Shown: one piece after another, positions 17,168 to 25,692 of the stretch
Position numbering within the stretch: the first letter of the stretch is position 1
Layout of the letters: each line of letters begins with the position of its first letter
Assembly (NCBI RefSeq): GCF_023195925.1
Contig: NZ_JALPRE010000013.1
Location: forward strand, 1 to 64,000
Source of the DNA: Aquimarina acroporae
GTDB lineage: Bacteria > Bacteroidota > Bacteroidia > Flavobacteriales > Flavobacteriaceae
Direction of reading: 5' to 3'
DNA: 64,000 nt
Position numbers and translations under genes: made by a program
The notes under the pieces: generated by a model
The model's database searches: none
Told to the model about the DNA's origin: nothing
The model's input: the letters and a program-made list of their open reading frames with translations, nothing else

Positions 17168-17758
17168 ATGCCATTAGTAACTCCATTATCTGCAGATCAC
17201 GATCCAGAAACTAGGGAATTAGCAGAATTTTTTAATGAAACCCTGGGGTTTTGCCCAAATTCGGTATTAACAATGCAAAGAAGGCCAGCCATCTCAAAAG
17301 CATTTATTAATCTGAACAAAGCAGTTATGGCCAATGAAGGGCGAGTAACTTCGGCTTTAAAACGAATGATCGCCTGGGTAAGTAGTAATGCCACCGGTTG
17401 TAGATATTGTCAGGCTCATGCTATACGTGCTGCAGAGCGATATGGTGCAGAGCAAGAGCAACTAGATAATATTTGGGAATATAAAACACATCCCGCTTTT
17501 AGTGATGCAGAGCGTGCCGCACTAGATTTTTCTTTGGCAGCTTCAATGGTTCCAAATGCTGTAGATGCTAAAATTAAAGAAGAATTATATAAACACTGGG
17601 ACGAAGGAGAGATTGTAGAAATGCTAGGTGTAATCTCTTTATTTGGGTACCTAAACCGATGGAATGATTCTATGGGAACTACGGTTGAAGAAGGTGCTAT
17701 TGAGTCTGGAGAAAAATACCTCGGCAAACATGGTTGGGAAAAAGGAAAGCATGTTTAG
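17168..17758 (+). CDS. Carboxymuconolactone decarboxylase / AhpD-like protein
   Basis: 196 residues of alpha-helical AhpD-like fold. The redox motif is Cys78-x-x-Cys81-x-x-His84 in GCRYCQAHAIRAA, the form of AhpD-type peroxidase-reducing proteins. It probably acts as a cytoplasmic thiol peroxidase or reductase; the substrate is unknown. TAGATTTG (17101-17108) and TAGTTTTG (17113-17120) upstream are both perfect -7 boxes. It ends at a bidirectional terminator shared with the M50 gene. Confidence 0.85.
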   Translation: MPLVTPLSADHDPETRELAEFFNETLGFCPNSVLTMQRRPAISKAFINLNKAVMANEGRVTSALKRMIAWVSSNATGCRYCQAHAIRAAERYGAEQEQLDNIWEYKTHPAFSDAERAALDFSLAASMVPNAVDAKIKEELYKHWDEGEIVEMLGVISLFGYLNRWNDSMGTTVEEGAIESGEKYLGKHGWEKGKHV

Positions 17759-17776
17759 ACCAAAATAGAACGATAT

Positions 17777-17818
17777 AAAATCACCCCTGAAATTAGAAAA
17801 TCTTCGGGGGTTATTTTT
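17777..17818. terminator. Bidirectional terminator
   Basis: ACCCCTGAA (17783-17791) pairs with TTCGGGGGT (17803-17811), one G-T pair, flanked by A and T runs. It serves the AhpD-like gene on the plus strand and overlaps the stop codon of the M50 gene on the minus strand. Confidence 0.85.
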
Positions 17819-18515
17819 TCTTCAAATAGTAAGCATAGCTTTTATACAATAGTAGCAGGGTAAGAATCAGAATAAAAATGGCCCACATCCAATAGGTGCC
17901 TGGCAGGTATTCTGCGATCATTTGTGTATCTGAATAAAGTGTTTTCCCATTTCTTTGAAACTGCTTGGTAAACAAATATCCCGTTTGCAGGTAGGTACTC
18001 AAAACACATTGCGTCCCTAAAAACAATACTGTAAAAACTTCGAGGTTTCTTACCCTAAGTATTGCTATAAAAAACAGTATCGCAGCAAAAACACTTAGAA
18101 TCACTAAGGCTAGTAAATCATGAATCCATATACAAAGTGAAAGCACCATTACCGACAATAATATCCAAAGTGCGATTCGAGCTGTTGTGCGATTTCTTGC
18201 CGCAGCGATAAGTAATGCTCCAGATATTGCAGGCCCAAACAATCCGCCCGCAGAAGTAAGAGCTCTTGCAATCGAGTAATTAAGATAACTGCCTGTAACA
18301 CTAGAATATGCAACACCACCACCATTTTCATAAATCTCAAGATAATAGAACTTCCCACCAAGAAATAAGGCCGTAAGCCCATGCCCCATTTCATGAAACC
18401 AAGTACCTAATAACAATAATGGATATTGAATAAACCCAAAATAAGGAAGTTGCCAAATCAAAAAGACCAGCAAACTAATCAAAATCACGGTTAATAACGG
18501 TTTATAATTCAACAC
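17811..18515 (-). CDS. M50-type membrane metallopeptidase
   Basis: 234 residues, six or so transmembrane segments. The zinc motif HEMGH (residues 41-45) lies in the second membrane region, as in the M50B site-2-type proteases. The second metal ligand (an NPxxD motif in many M50 members) is not obvious, so activity is not certain. The start is GTG at 18515 because a stop lies four codons upstream and no ATG is in frame. Substrate unknown. Confidence 0.8.
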   Translation of the reverse strand: MLNYKPLLTVILISLLVFLIWQLPYFGFIQYPLLLLGTWFHEMGHGLTALFLGGKFYYLEIYENGGGVAYSSVTGSYLNYSIARALTSAGGLFGPAISGALLIAAARNRTTARIALWILLSVMVLSLCIWIHDLLALVILSVFAAILFFIAILRVRNLEVFTVLFLGTQCVLSTYLQTGYLFTKQFQRNGKTLYSDTQMIAEYLPGTYWMWAIFILILTLLLLYKSYAYYLKKK

Positions 18516-18607
18516 TTTACTCTTTTAGACTACTTCTCTCATAACAACATTAATGCCTATTTAGTATTTCTAGGCTATATAAATAGCAGCGTATCAGAAG
18601 TAAAGAT

Positions 18608-18949
18608 CTACTTTGCCACCAAAGGATTTTGATCAAAAGAAACACCGCTCCATCCTGTTTTTATAAAGTTTCTAATGTTTTGATGATCGGTACCTTCTGG
18701 AGTACTCAAAACATCTTTATAATACTGCCCAAAACAATGCAAAGTTTCCTCTTTATTTAGTTGTTGGAGATGTGCAAAATATAGGAGTTTACAAGACCCG
18801 GAGTTTTCTCCTTCTTTATTCAATACTTCTCCATTTTTGAAAGCACTTGGTGTAAAATCGTAGTTATCATCGATTACACTCATCGTATTTTGGAAAGTTA
18901 TTTGGTTTGAATCTTCTTTGAGTTTAGATATAAATTGAGCGGTAGTCAT
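18608..18949 (-). CDS. HopJ-family protein
   Basis: 113 residues matching the HopJ family in length and order: IDDNYDFTPSAFKNGEV, then GSCKLLYFAHLQQL and a closing GWSGVSFDQNPLVAK. The family name comes from a plant-pathogen type III effector, but members are widespread in bacteria without type III secretion, and none of that machinery is seen here. Its role is unknown. It lies 20 bp before the uracil-DNA-glycosylase-like gene in transcription order, after it on the same strand. Confidence 0.85.
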   Translation of the reverse strand: MTTAQFISKLKEDSNQITFQNTMSVIDDNYDFTPSAFKNGEVLNKEGENSGSCKLLYFAHLQQLNKEETLHCFGQYYKDVLSTPEGTDHQNIRNFIKTGWSGVSFDQNPLVAK

Positions 18950-18969
18950 TTATTAGGATTAAAAAGTTT

Positions 18970-19542
18970 TTATGTAATGATTTTCTTTACCATGCTTTGA
19001 AGCACCGGCACAACATCGATAGTAAACCAGGGATTTTTGGTAAGCCAAAATCGATTTCTGGGTGATGGATGTGGTAATGTGAAAAACCTTGGAAGATATT
19101 CATCAAAAGATCTTACAGTATCTGTAAGTGTGCGCTTAGCAGTGTCTTTTAGATAGTATTTCTGTGCGTATTGCCCAATAAGAATTATGAATTCTAAATT
19201 AGGCATATGGTTAAACAGAGATTCGTGCCATAATGGAGCACATTCTGGTCTTGGTGGTAAGTCACCACTTTTCCCTTTTCCCGGATAACAAAACCCCATA
19301 GGTACAATCGCAATCTTGGTTTCGTCATAAAATACCTCATCAGAGATATCGAGCCATTTCCTAAGTTGTTTTCCGCTGGCATCATCCCACGGAATACCTG
19401 ATGCATGCACTTTGGTTCCTGGTGCCTGCCCAATAATTACAATTTTAGCATCTGGGTGGCCTGTTACTACGGGTCTTGGCCCCAAAGGAAGATGCTCTTT
19501 ACATACATCGCAGGCTTTTATATCAGAAAGCAGCTCGTTCAT
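18970..19542 (-). CDS. Uracil-DNA glycosylase family protein
   Basis: 190 residues. The N-terminal Cys pair (CDVC) and the IIGQAPGTKVHASGIPW motif, then LPHPSPRN near the C-terminus, are the two active-site motifs of the family-4/5-like UDG superfamily. It should remove uracil or another damaged base from DNA; the exact substrate is not clear. Its start overlaps the rsmI stop (TAATG), so the pair is translationally coupled. Confidence 0.88.
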   Translation of the reverse strand: MNELLSDIKACDVCKEHLPLGPRPVVTGHPDAKIVIIGQAPGTKVHASGIPWDDASGKQLRKWLDISDEVFYDETKIAIVPMGFCYPGKGKSGDLPPRPECAPLWHESLFNHMPNLEFIILIGQYAQKYYLKDTAKRTLTDTVRSFDEYLPRFFTLPHPSPRNRFWLTKNPWFTIDVVPVLQSMVKKIIT

Positions 19543-20216
19543 TATTTCTTTTTTCCTTCAACGATAACCACAATTTCTCCTTTAGGAGGTTTGCCTTCAA
19601 AATGTGTAAGCACTTCTTGTGCTGTTCCTCTTATGGTCTCTTCGTGTAGTTTGCTTAATTCTCTAGATACAGAAACCTGACGATCTTCACCAAAATATTC
19701 GGTGAAATTACCGAGGGTTTTAATTAATTTATGCGGAGATTCATAAAAAATCATGGTTCTGGTTTCTTCAGCCAGTAATTTTAGTCGGGTTTGTCGCCCT
19801 TTCTTTACAGGCAAAAAACCTTCAAAAACAAATTTGTCATTGGGTAAACCACTATTTACCAGGGCAGGCACAAAGGCTGTCGCTCCAGGAAGACATTCTA
19901 CCGGTATATCATTCTCGACACAAGCTCTGGTAAGTAAAAATCCGGGGTCACTTATCGCTGGAGTTCCCGCATCGCTAATTAATGCAACCTGCTCTCCACT
20001 TTTTAACCTCTGCACAATTCTATCTACCGTTTTATGTTCATTATGCATATGATGGCTCTGCATGGGAGTAGCAATTTCAAAATGCTTTAGTAGTTTTCCA
20101 CTGGTACGAGTATCTTCAGCAAGTATAACATCTACCTCTTGGAGCACTTTTATCGCTCTAAAAGTCATGTCTTCTAGATTACCAATGGGTGTTGGGACAA
20201 TATATAATTTTGACAT
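19542..20216 (-). CDS. rsmI: 16S rRNA (cytidine(1402)-2'-O)-methyltransferase
   Basis: 224 residues. It methylates the 2'-O of C1402 in the decoding centre of 16S rRNA using SAM. Start MSKLYIVPTPIGNLEDMTFRA is diagnostic; LISDAGTPAISDPG and LPGATAFVPALVNSGLP are the SAM-binding loops of the tetrapyrrole-methylase fold. TAATG overlaps at both ends link it to the DoxX gene upstream and the UDG gene downstream. Confidence 0.96.
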   Translation of the reverse strand: MSKLYIVPTPIGNLEDMTFRAIKVLQEVDVILAEDTRTSGKLLKHFEIATPMQSHHMHNEHKTVDRIVQRLKSGEQVALISDAGTPAISDPGFLLTRACVENDIPVECLPGATAFVPALVNSGLPNDKFVFEGFLPVKKGRQTRLKLLAEETRTMIFYESPHKLIKTLGNFTEYFGEDRQVSVSRELSKLHEETIRGTAQEVLTHFEGKPPKGEIVVIVEGKKK

Positions 20217-20560
20217 TAAGGTCTTACTTTTTTACCTAGTGTATATGATACTATTAAAATGATGATGGCATATACAGATAATCCAACCGGATGATCGGCA
20301 TAATGATGCGCTAAGCTTGCTAACACCAAGTCGAAAAAGAATCCAGCATAGGCCCATTCTTTTAACCACTTTACTTTATTGGTAAGAATAACAACTACTC
20401 CCAATATTTTTGCAATAGCTAATGGAATTACGATATAGGTAGGATAATTAAAACTTTCAAAAAAACCTTTAATCATTTCGGTTTTAAAGAAATACATCTG
20501 GGCAGAGTACACCATTATTGCGCAAAGCAAAATGGTTGCAATCCAATAGGCAATTTTCAT
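20216..20560 (-). CDS. DoxX-family membrane protein
   Basis: 114 residues, four predicted transmembrane segments with the order of the DoxX-like family (YPTYIVIPLAIAKILGVVVI in the middle). The family has roles in redox-linked membrane complexes, but most members are uncharacterised. It overlaps rsmI by one base (TAATG) and follows the hypothetical gene at 21349-20576 by 15 bp. Confidence 0.8.
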   Translation of the reverse strand: MKIAYWIATILLCAIMVYSAQMYFFKTEMIKGFFESFNYPTYIVIPLAIAKILGVVVILTNKVKWLKEWAYAGFFFDLVLASLAHHYADHPVGLSVYAIIILIVSYTLGKKVRP

Positions 20561-20575
20561 AATCTAGTATTTTAT

Positions 20576-21349
20576 TTAGTGCTCGTATTTGCTAAGAACA
20601 ACATCAAAAAATCGTTCTTCATATTCGTCTTTACCTTCCCAGTTATTATAATCTGGCTTTACCATAGAAACTATAAAGTCTTGAGCTTCTTTTTTATCAG
20701 AAATAGTATTCAGTTGCGAAAGTACTCTATTATAGTCGGTAGTACTACCTTCGAAAAGGTGTTTTATAAAGGCCAATCGATCATTTAAACCAATATGAAT
20801 ATCTTTTCGCAATTGTTCGTTTAGCGATTTTGGTTTTTCCTCTGTAACGGTACTCTGAAATAATGGAGTTACTTCTTCCATATCATTCTTTTCATACGAA
20901 GATTGTACTCCTTCAGAAAAGGAAGGTTGCTCGGTTGTAGTCTCTGAAGCCGGTACAAAAAGATCTTCACTCACTCGAGCATTAATCTCTTCAATAATCA
21001 ATTCGGGTTTATCATTTACCTCAGTTTTTTCCTCCTTTTTTTCTTCTACCGGAACAGAAGTCGTTGGCACATCTTCGTCTTTGGGTAATTCAGGTTTGGG
21101 AGCTATAATGGCTTGTATTTTTTCTTTTACCTTTTTTAGTTCATCAGACTCTTCTTCTTGTAAAGCTTTTTCAACTTGCCCTATAGTAGGTTGCGGTCCT
21201 TCAAAATGTGCTTCGGCAAAACTTAAGATTGTTAATTTTTCATATAGCAATCTGGCTTCTTCCTGTAATTGTGGTAATGTAGAGGTGTCTTTGAGTTTTA
21301 ATATTCTATGAGCAATACTTATCAGTTCCGCTTCCAATTTCTTCTTCAT
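20576..21349 (-). CDS. Conserved flavobacterial protein of unknown function
   Basis: 257 residues. There is an N-terminal helical part (1-90), a long acidic Glu/Thr/Pro-rich linker (about 90-165, probably disordered), and a conserved-looking C-terminal helical domain with IGLNDRLAFIKHLFEGSTTD followed by a VKPDYNNWEGKDEYEERF segment. No enzyme motif, signal peptide or membrane span is seen. It is the first gene of a four-gene minus-strand unit with doxX, rsmI and the UDG gene. Cytoplasmic role unknown. Confidence 0.72.
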   Translation of the reverse strand: MKKKLEAELISIAHRILKLKDTSTLPQLQEEARLLYEKLTILSFAEAHFEGPQPTIGQVEKALQEEESDELKKVKEKIQAIIAPKPELPKDEDVPTTSVPVEEKKEEKTEVNDKPELIIEEINARVSEDLFVPASETTTEQPSFSEGVQSSYEKNDMEEVTPLFQSTVTEEKPKSLNEQLRKDIHIGLNDRLAFIKHLFEGSTTDYNRVLSQLNTISDKKEAQDFIVSMVKPDYNNWEGKDEYEERFFDVVLSKYEH

Positions 21350-21390
21350 AACTTTCTTATTCGTTTCTAATACTGCTTTTTGTTTTTTAA

Positions 21391-21398
21391 TAAATTTG
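21391..21398 (+). promoter_or_regulatory. -7 element of tdk
   Basis: TAAATTTG, a perfect -7 box, followed by a small CCTCA/TGAGG hairpin in the leader and the tdk start at 21456. Confidence 0.5.
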
Positions 21399-21455
21399 CC
21401 TCATCTTTAAACGTGAGGTAAAGGGGTTTTCTTAATTGATTCTGAAAAATACAAA

Positions 21456-22103
21456 ATGTTTCTCGAAAATACAGTAAATCATAAAGAGCAATTTGGGTGG
21501 ATAGAGGTAATCTGCGGTTCGATGTTTTCGGGTAAAACAGAAGAATTGATACGCAGATTAAAGCGTGCACAATTTGCAAAGCAAAAAGTCGAAATATTTA
21601 AACCGGCAATCGATGTACGGTATGATGATGAGATGGTCGTCTCTCATGATGCCAATGAGATTCGGTCTACTCCGGTTCCGGCGGCAGCTAATATTAGAAT
21701 TTTAGCCGACACCTGTGATGTTGTAGGTATTGATGAAGCTCAGTTTTTTGACGATGAAATTGTTGCTGTTTGTAATGACCTGGCAAACAAAGGAATTCGG
21801 GTGATCGTAGCAGGATTAGATATGGATTTTAAAGGTAATCCGTTTGGTCCAATGCCAGCCCTTATGGCAACAGCAGAGTATGTAACCAAAGTACATGCGG
21901 TATGCACTCGTACTGGGAACCTTGCTCAATTTAGTTATAGAAAATCTAGAAAAGACGACTTGGTACTTTTGGGAGAGACCGATGAATATGAACCGCTAAG
22001 TCGAGCTGCTTATTATAAAGCGATGCTCAAAGAAAAAGTAAAAAAAATAGACGTTACAGATCCTAAAGAGGTGTCTGAAAATACTAGGAAAACCGATGAG
22101 TAG
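21456..22103 (+). CDS. tdk: Thymidine kinase
   Basis: 215 residues. It phosphorylates thymidine for salvage. The P-loop GSMFSGKT is at 21-28; [13 protein letters not shown] is the Walker-B-type segment. The zinc-binding cysteines of the usual type II enzyme are mostly missing: where CxxC is expected the protein reads AVCTRTGN, and the second pair is replaced by [10 protein letters not shown]. This looks like a zinc-free lineage form rather than damage, because the fold is otherwise intact. The last 8 bp overlap alr. Confidence 0.93.
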   Translation: MFLENTVNHKEQFGWIEVICGSMFSGKTEELIRRLKRAQFAKQKVEIFKPAIDVRYDDEMVVSHDANEIRSTPVPAAANIRILADTCDVVGIDEAQFFDDEIVAVCNDLANKGIRVIVAGLDMDFKGNPFGPMPALMATAEYVTKVHAVCTRTGNLAQFSYRKSRKDDLVLLGETDEYEPLSRAAYYKAMLKEKVKKIDVTDPKEVSENTRKTDE

Positions 22104-23208
22104 TACAAAAGAAACGGTTTTAGAAATTAATCTCGCTCATCTTGCTCATAATTTTAAGTATCTAAAAAGTAAGGTTGCTCCCCATGTAAAAATGCTAGCT
22201 GTAGTAAAAGCCTCGGGATATGGCAGTGATGCAGCTGTTATTGCCAAACACCTTGAAAAATCTGGAGCCAATTATTTTGCGGTAGCCTATGTTTCTGAAG
22301 GTGTAGCATTGCGTGAGGCTGGAATCAAAACTCCCATTTTGGTATTGCACCCGCAACCAGTGAATTTTGAAAAACTTATCGCGCATACCTTAGAGCCTAG
22401 TATTTATAGCCCAAGAACACTTCAAGAATTTATCAAAGTAGCAGAAGATAAAAACCAAAAAGAATATCCTATACATATTAAGTTTAACACCGGTCTTAAC
22501 CGTATCGGCTTTTGGGAAAATGATATTGACTTTATTCTGGAGCACTTAAACAAGACCCAAGCTATTAAGATTAAGGCATTACTTTCGCATCTGGCAGCAA
22601 GCGAAGATCATGAAGAAAGAGATTTTACACTTGGGCAAATCAATACATTCAAAAATATTGCTCAACGCTTGGGTAAACAATTGGGATATCAACCTATACT
22701 GCACCAATCAAATACTTCAGGGATCTTAAATTATCCTGAAGCACATTTTGATATGGTACGAACAGGTATTGGTTTATATGGATATGGGAACGAAGCCAAA
22801 TTCGACAACCAATTGAAACCTGTAGCTTCTTTAAAATCTATCATTTCTCAAATTCATAAATTAGAACCTGGCGAAAGCGTAGGATATAATCGTGCTTATA
22901 AAGCTCCTGGATTTGTAAAAACTGCTACCATTCCTATTGGTCATGCCGATGGTATAAGCAGACAGTACGGAAATCAAAAAGGGTTTGTCACCATCAATGG
23001 TGAAAAGGCCTACATCATAGGTAACGTATGTATGGATATGATTATGGTAGACATTACTGCCATAGATTGTAAAGAAGGCGATGAGGTTATCATTTTTGAT
23101 GCATCATCAAACGCAGCGCAGATAGCCGAACATTCTGGAACGATATCATATGAGCTTCTTACCGCTATCTCGCCACGGGTAAAACGTATTGTTATCGACA
23201 AAATGTGA
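22096..23208 (+). CDS. alr: Alanine racemase
   Basis: 370 residues. It is PLP-dependent and interconverts L- and D-alanine for peptidoglycan. The PLP Lys38 is in [10 protein letters not shown], which replaces the usual KADAYGHG; the second catalytic region [11 protein letters not shown] is present, as is the [11 protein letters not shown] segment. It starts inside tdk (8-bp overlap), so the two are translated together. Confidence 0.94.
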   Translation: MSSTKETVLEINLAHLAHNFKYLKSKVAPHVKMLAVVKASGYGSDAAVIAKHLEKSGANYFAVAYVSEGVALREAGIKTPILVLHPQPVNFEKLIAHTLEPSIYSPRTLQEFIKVAEDKNQKEYPIHIKFNTGLNRIGFWENDIDFILEHLNKTQAIKIKALLSHLAASEDHEERDFTLGQINTFKNIAQRLGKQLGYQPILHQSNTSGILNYPEAHFDMVRTGIGLYGYGNEAKFDNQLKPVASLKSIISQIHKLEPGESVGYNRAYKAPGFVKTATIPIGHADGISRQYGNQKGFVTINGEKAYIIGNVCMDMIMVDITAIDCKEGDEVIIFDASSNAAQIAEHSGTISYELLTAISPRVKRIVIDKM

Positions 23209-23309
23209 TTTTGATCGAAAATCCTGGTTTTTTCCATATTCAACCTATGTAAATTGTAAGCCTTTTTTTGTTAAATTAGACCAATACTAACTACATAAAT
23301 CTAACAAAT

Positions 23310-23729
23310 ATGGGATTTTTCAAAGATTTTAAGTCTTTCTTAATGAAAGGTGATATCGTTAATCTTGCCACTGCTGTTGTAATTGGTGGAGCATTTAATA
23401 AAATTGTAGGTTCTGCTGTAGCAGACATTATTATGCCAATTGTAGGTATCATTACAGGAGGAACCGACTTTACTCAAAAATTTATTGCGCTCGACGGTAA
23501 AGAGTACGAAACATTAGCTGCTGCGCAAGAAGCGGGAGCTGCAGTAATGACATATGGTAACTTAATTCAAGCTATTATCAATTTTGTAATCGTAGGTTTG
23601 TTTATATTTATCGTGCTTAAGGCATACGAGAAGTCTCAGAAAAAAGAAGAGGAAGCTCCTGCACCGCCAGCTGGACCGACTCAAGAAGAGTTATTGGCTG
23701 AAATTAGAGATTTACTAAAGAAGGACTAA
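23310..23729 (+). CDS. mscL: Large-conductance mechanosensitive channel
   Basis: 139 residues, two transmembrane segments. MscL opens on membrane tension during osmotic downshock. The first helix with [19 protein letters not shown] (residues 15-33) is the gate region; the periplasmic loop and second helix [20 protein letters not shown] follow, with a cytoplasmic C-terminal helix. It is monocistronic and ends at a terminator. Confidence 0.96.
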   Translation: MGFFKDFKSFLMKGDIVNLATAVVIGGAFNKIVGSAVADIIMPIVGIITGGTDFTQKFIALDGKEYETLAAAQEAGAAVMTYGNLIQAIINFVIVGLFIFIVLKAYEKSQKKEEEAPAPPAGPTQEELLAEIRDLLKKD

Positions 23730-23783
23730 TCTCTATGTAGAATGATCTATCTATAGCTACCGCTATACTACATATTCTAACTA

Positions 23784-23814
23784 AACCGCTCTGAAAATGG
23801 GCGGTTCTTTTTTT
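23784..23814 (+). terminator. Intrinsic terminator after mscL
   Basis: AACCGC/GCGGTT stem followed by CTTTTTTT. Confidence 0.85.
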
Positions 23815-23977
23815 ACATATTGTTATATATTTAACATTTTATACGAATATTTATATTTTAGATTCAAAGACTTGCCATATTAGAAATAATCTGCACATTT
23901 GCTGAAATTTAAAAGAGTTTATACGATTTTTGTATAAGCAAATAAGTATCGAATAATAAAAAAGAAATTATTTTCTT

Positions 23978-24970
23978 ATGAAAGTAGCTGTTGTAGGTGC
24001 TACCGGATTGGTAGGAACCGTAATGTTAAAAGTACTGGCGGAAAGAAATTTTCCGGTGACCGAATTAATACCTGTAGCCTCAGAACGATCTGTAGGTAAA
24101 AAAGTATCTTATAAAGGAGAGGAATATACCGTGGTAGGTCTTGCTACAGCAATCGATATGAAACCCGATGTAGCATTATTCTCTGCTGGAGGGAGTACCT
24201 CATTAGAGTGGGCACCAAAATTTGCAGAAGCCGGTATTACCGTGATCGATAATTCGTCGGCCTGGAGGATGGATCCTACCAAAAAACTTGTAGTTCCAGA
24301 AATTAACGCAAAAGCACTTACTGCAGAAGATAAAATTATTGCGAACCCTAACTGCTCTACCATACAAATGGTTATGGCATTAGGTCCTTTGCATGATGCC
24401 TATAAAATTAAGCGTGTTGTAGTTTCTACATATCAGTCTATTACTGGTACTGGAGTAAAAGCGGTACAGCAATTAGAAAACGAATACGCTGGTGATAAAG
24501 GAGAAATGGCATATCCATATCCAATTCACCGCAACGCGATACCACATTGTGATGTATTTCAGGAAAATGGCTACACCAAAGAAGAAATGAAACTGGTAAA
24601 TGAAACGCAAAAGATACTTGATGACCGCACCATTGCAGTTACTGCCACTGCTATTCGTATTCCTGTTGTTGGAGGACATAGCGAAAGTGTAAACCTTGAG
24701 TTTGACAAAGAATATATAGAAGGTGATGTAAGAACTCTACTAAATGATACTCCTGGAGTTACAGTGCAAGACAACCCAGATACCAACACCTATCCAATGC
24801 CTATTTATGCCGAAGGAAAAAATGATGTATTTGTAGGTAGAATACGAAGAGATCACTCACGAGAAAATGCATTGAATATGTGGATCGTTTCTGATAACCT
24901 TCGAAAAGGAGCGGCAACCAACGCAGTACAAATTGCAGAGTATCTGTCTGAAAATGAATTAATCGGCTAA
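23978..24970 (+). CDS. asd: Aspartate-semialdehyde dehydrogenase
   Basis: 330 residues. It reduces aspartyl phosphate to the semialdehyde with NADPH, the branch point to lysine/diaminopimelate, threonine and methionine. N-terminal VVGATGLVGTVML is the NADP motif; catalytic Cys126 is in ANPNCSTIQ; RIPVVGGHSESVN holds the active-site His region. It is monocistronic; upstream is a TTATAC/GTATAA inverted repeat, downstream a strong terminator. Confidence 0.96.
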   Translation: MKVAVVGATGLVGTVMLKVLAERNFPVTELIPVASERSVGKKVSYKGEEYTVVGLATAIDMKPDVALFSAGGSTSLEWAPKFAEAGITVIDNSSAWRMDPTKKLVVPEINAKALTAEDKIIANPNCSTIQMVMALGPLHDAYKIKRVVVSTYQSITGTGVKAVQQLENEYAGDKGEMAYPYPIHRNAIPHCDVFQENGYTKEEMKLVNETQKILDDRTIAVTATAIRIPVVGGHSESVNLEFDKEYIEGDVRTLLNDTPGVTVQDNPDTNTYPMPIYAEGKNDVFVGRIRRDHSRENALNMWIVSDNLRKGAATNAVQIAEYLSENELIG

Positions 24971-24991
24971 ATAACCAACCAACACCATTAT

Positions 24992-25029
24992 AAAACCCTT
25001 GTTATCCCTTTGATAGCAAGGGTTTTTTG
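24992..25029 (+). terminator. Intrinsic terminator after asd
   Basis: AAAACCCTTG..TATC pairs with GATA..CAAGGGTTTT, a stem of about 13 bp, ending in a T-run. Confidence 0.88.
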
Positions 25030-25121
25030 TTTTTTATTGTACTTCATTGATATTGAAGCCTGTAAGGTTTTTAACATTTCTCCCTCTAACTAACCATTAT
25101 AATCACTAAAAAATAAAAACA

Positions 25122-25490
25122 ATGAACAAGTTAATTATACTATTAAGAATCGTACTGGGAGCAATGTTAATCGTTTTCGGACTTAATAAATTTATAGGCT
25201 TTTTACCCGATTTTGAATTTGCCAATCCTGAAGCTGGAATCTTTTTTGGTGCCCTGGCCAGTAGTTATGTTTTAAAAACAGTTGGCCTAGTAGAGGTAAT
25301 TGTCGGTCTTCTTCTCGTTATAAACAAAGCTGTACCCTTTGCTTTGGTTCTTATGGCTCCAATTTCTGTGAATATTATTTTATTTCATGCTACCCTGGAC
25401 CCTGCAAACATAGGCCCCGGAGCATTTGTATTTCTTGTGAACAGTTTTTTAATATTTAAATACTGGAACTCCTATAAAACACTTTTCTAA
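25122..25490 (+). CDS. DoxX-like membrane protein
   Basis: 122 residues, four transmembrane segments with the DoxX-type FGLNKFIGFLP loop after the first helix and an acidic VGLVEVIVGLLLVINK third element. Function unknown, probably inner membrane. It is distinct from the DoxX gene at 20216-20560. It is followed by the structured element at 25524-25627. Confidence 0.75.
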   Translation: MNKLIILLRIVLGAMLIVFGLNKFIGFLPDFEFANPEAGIFFGALASSYVLKTVGLVEVIVGLLLVINKAVPFALVLMAPISVNIILFHATLDPANIGPGAFVFLVNSFLIFKYWNSYKTLF

Positions 25491-25523
25491 AAGCAAAATT
25501 TTTCGTTTCTTACAGAAATTTCT

Positions 25524-25627
25524 GACTGCTCTCATTCGATTAATCCTACAGGTTACTAAACCCCAAAGTAACGTGGAAGAATTCCCATTTTCTTCATAGA
25601 TTATTCTTTAGAGCAGTCTTTTTTTAT
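25524..25627 (+). ncRNA. Structured terminator-like element with three helices
   Basis: GACTGCTCT (25524-25532) pairs perfectly with AGAGCAGTC (25610-25618), followed by seven T. Inside this 9-bp closing stem sit two hairpins: one of 8 bp with a single mismatch (25549-25557 with 25567-25575) and GAAGAA/TTCTTC (25576-25581 with 25590-25595). This branched layout with a T-run could be the DoxX terminator, a small RNA or a riboswitch-like leader that ends early. Confidence 0.5.
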
Positions 25628-25660
25628 ATTTTATTTAGCATATAAAGTCACTCCTTTTGA

Positions 25661-25668
25661 TAGATTTG
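25661..25668 (+). promoter_or_regulatory. -7 element of the prolyl oligopeptidase gene
   Basis: TAGATTTG, a perfect -7 box. With a start site near 25673 the reading frame opening at 25657 cannot be used, which fixes translation at 25693. Confidence 0.6.
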
Positions 25669-25692
25669 TGTATTATTCTAACACAATTAGAT

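Noticed and set aside
18608..18949. Type III effector gene
   Set aside because: The HopJ name is historical; no type III machinery is present and the family occurs widely in non-pathogens.
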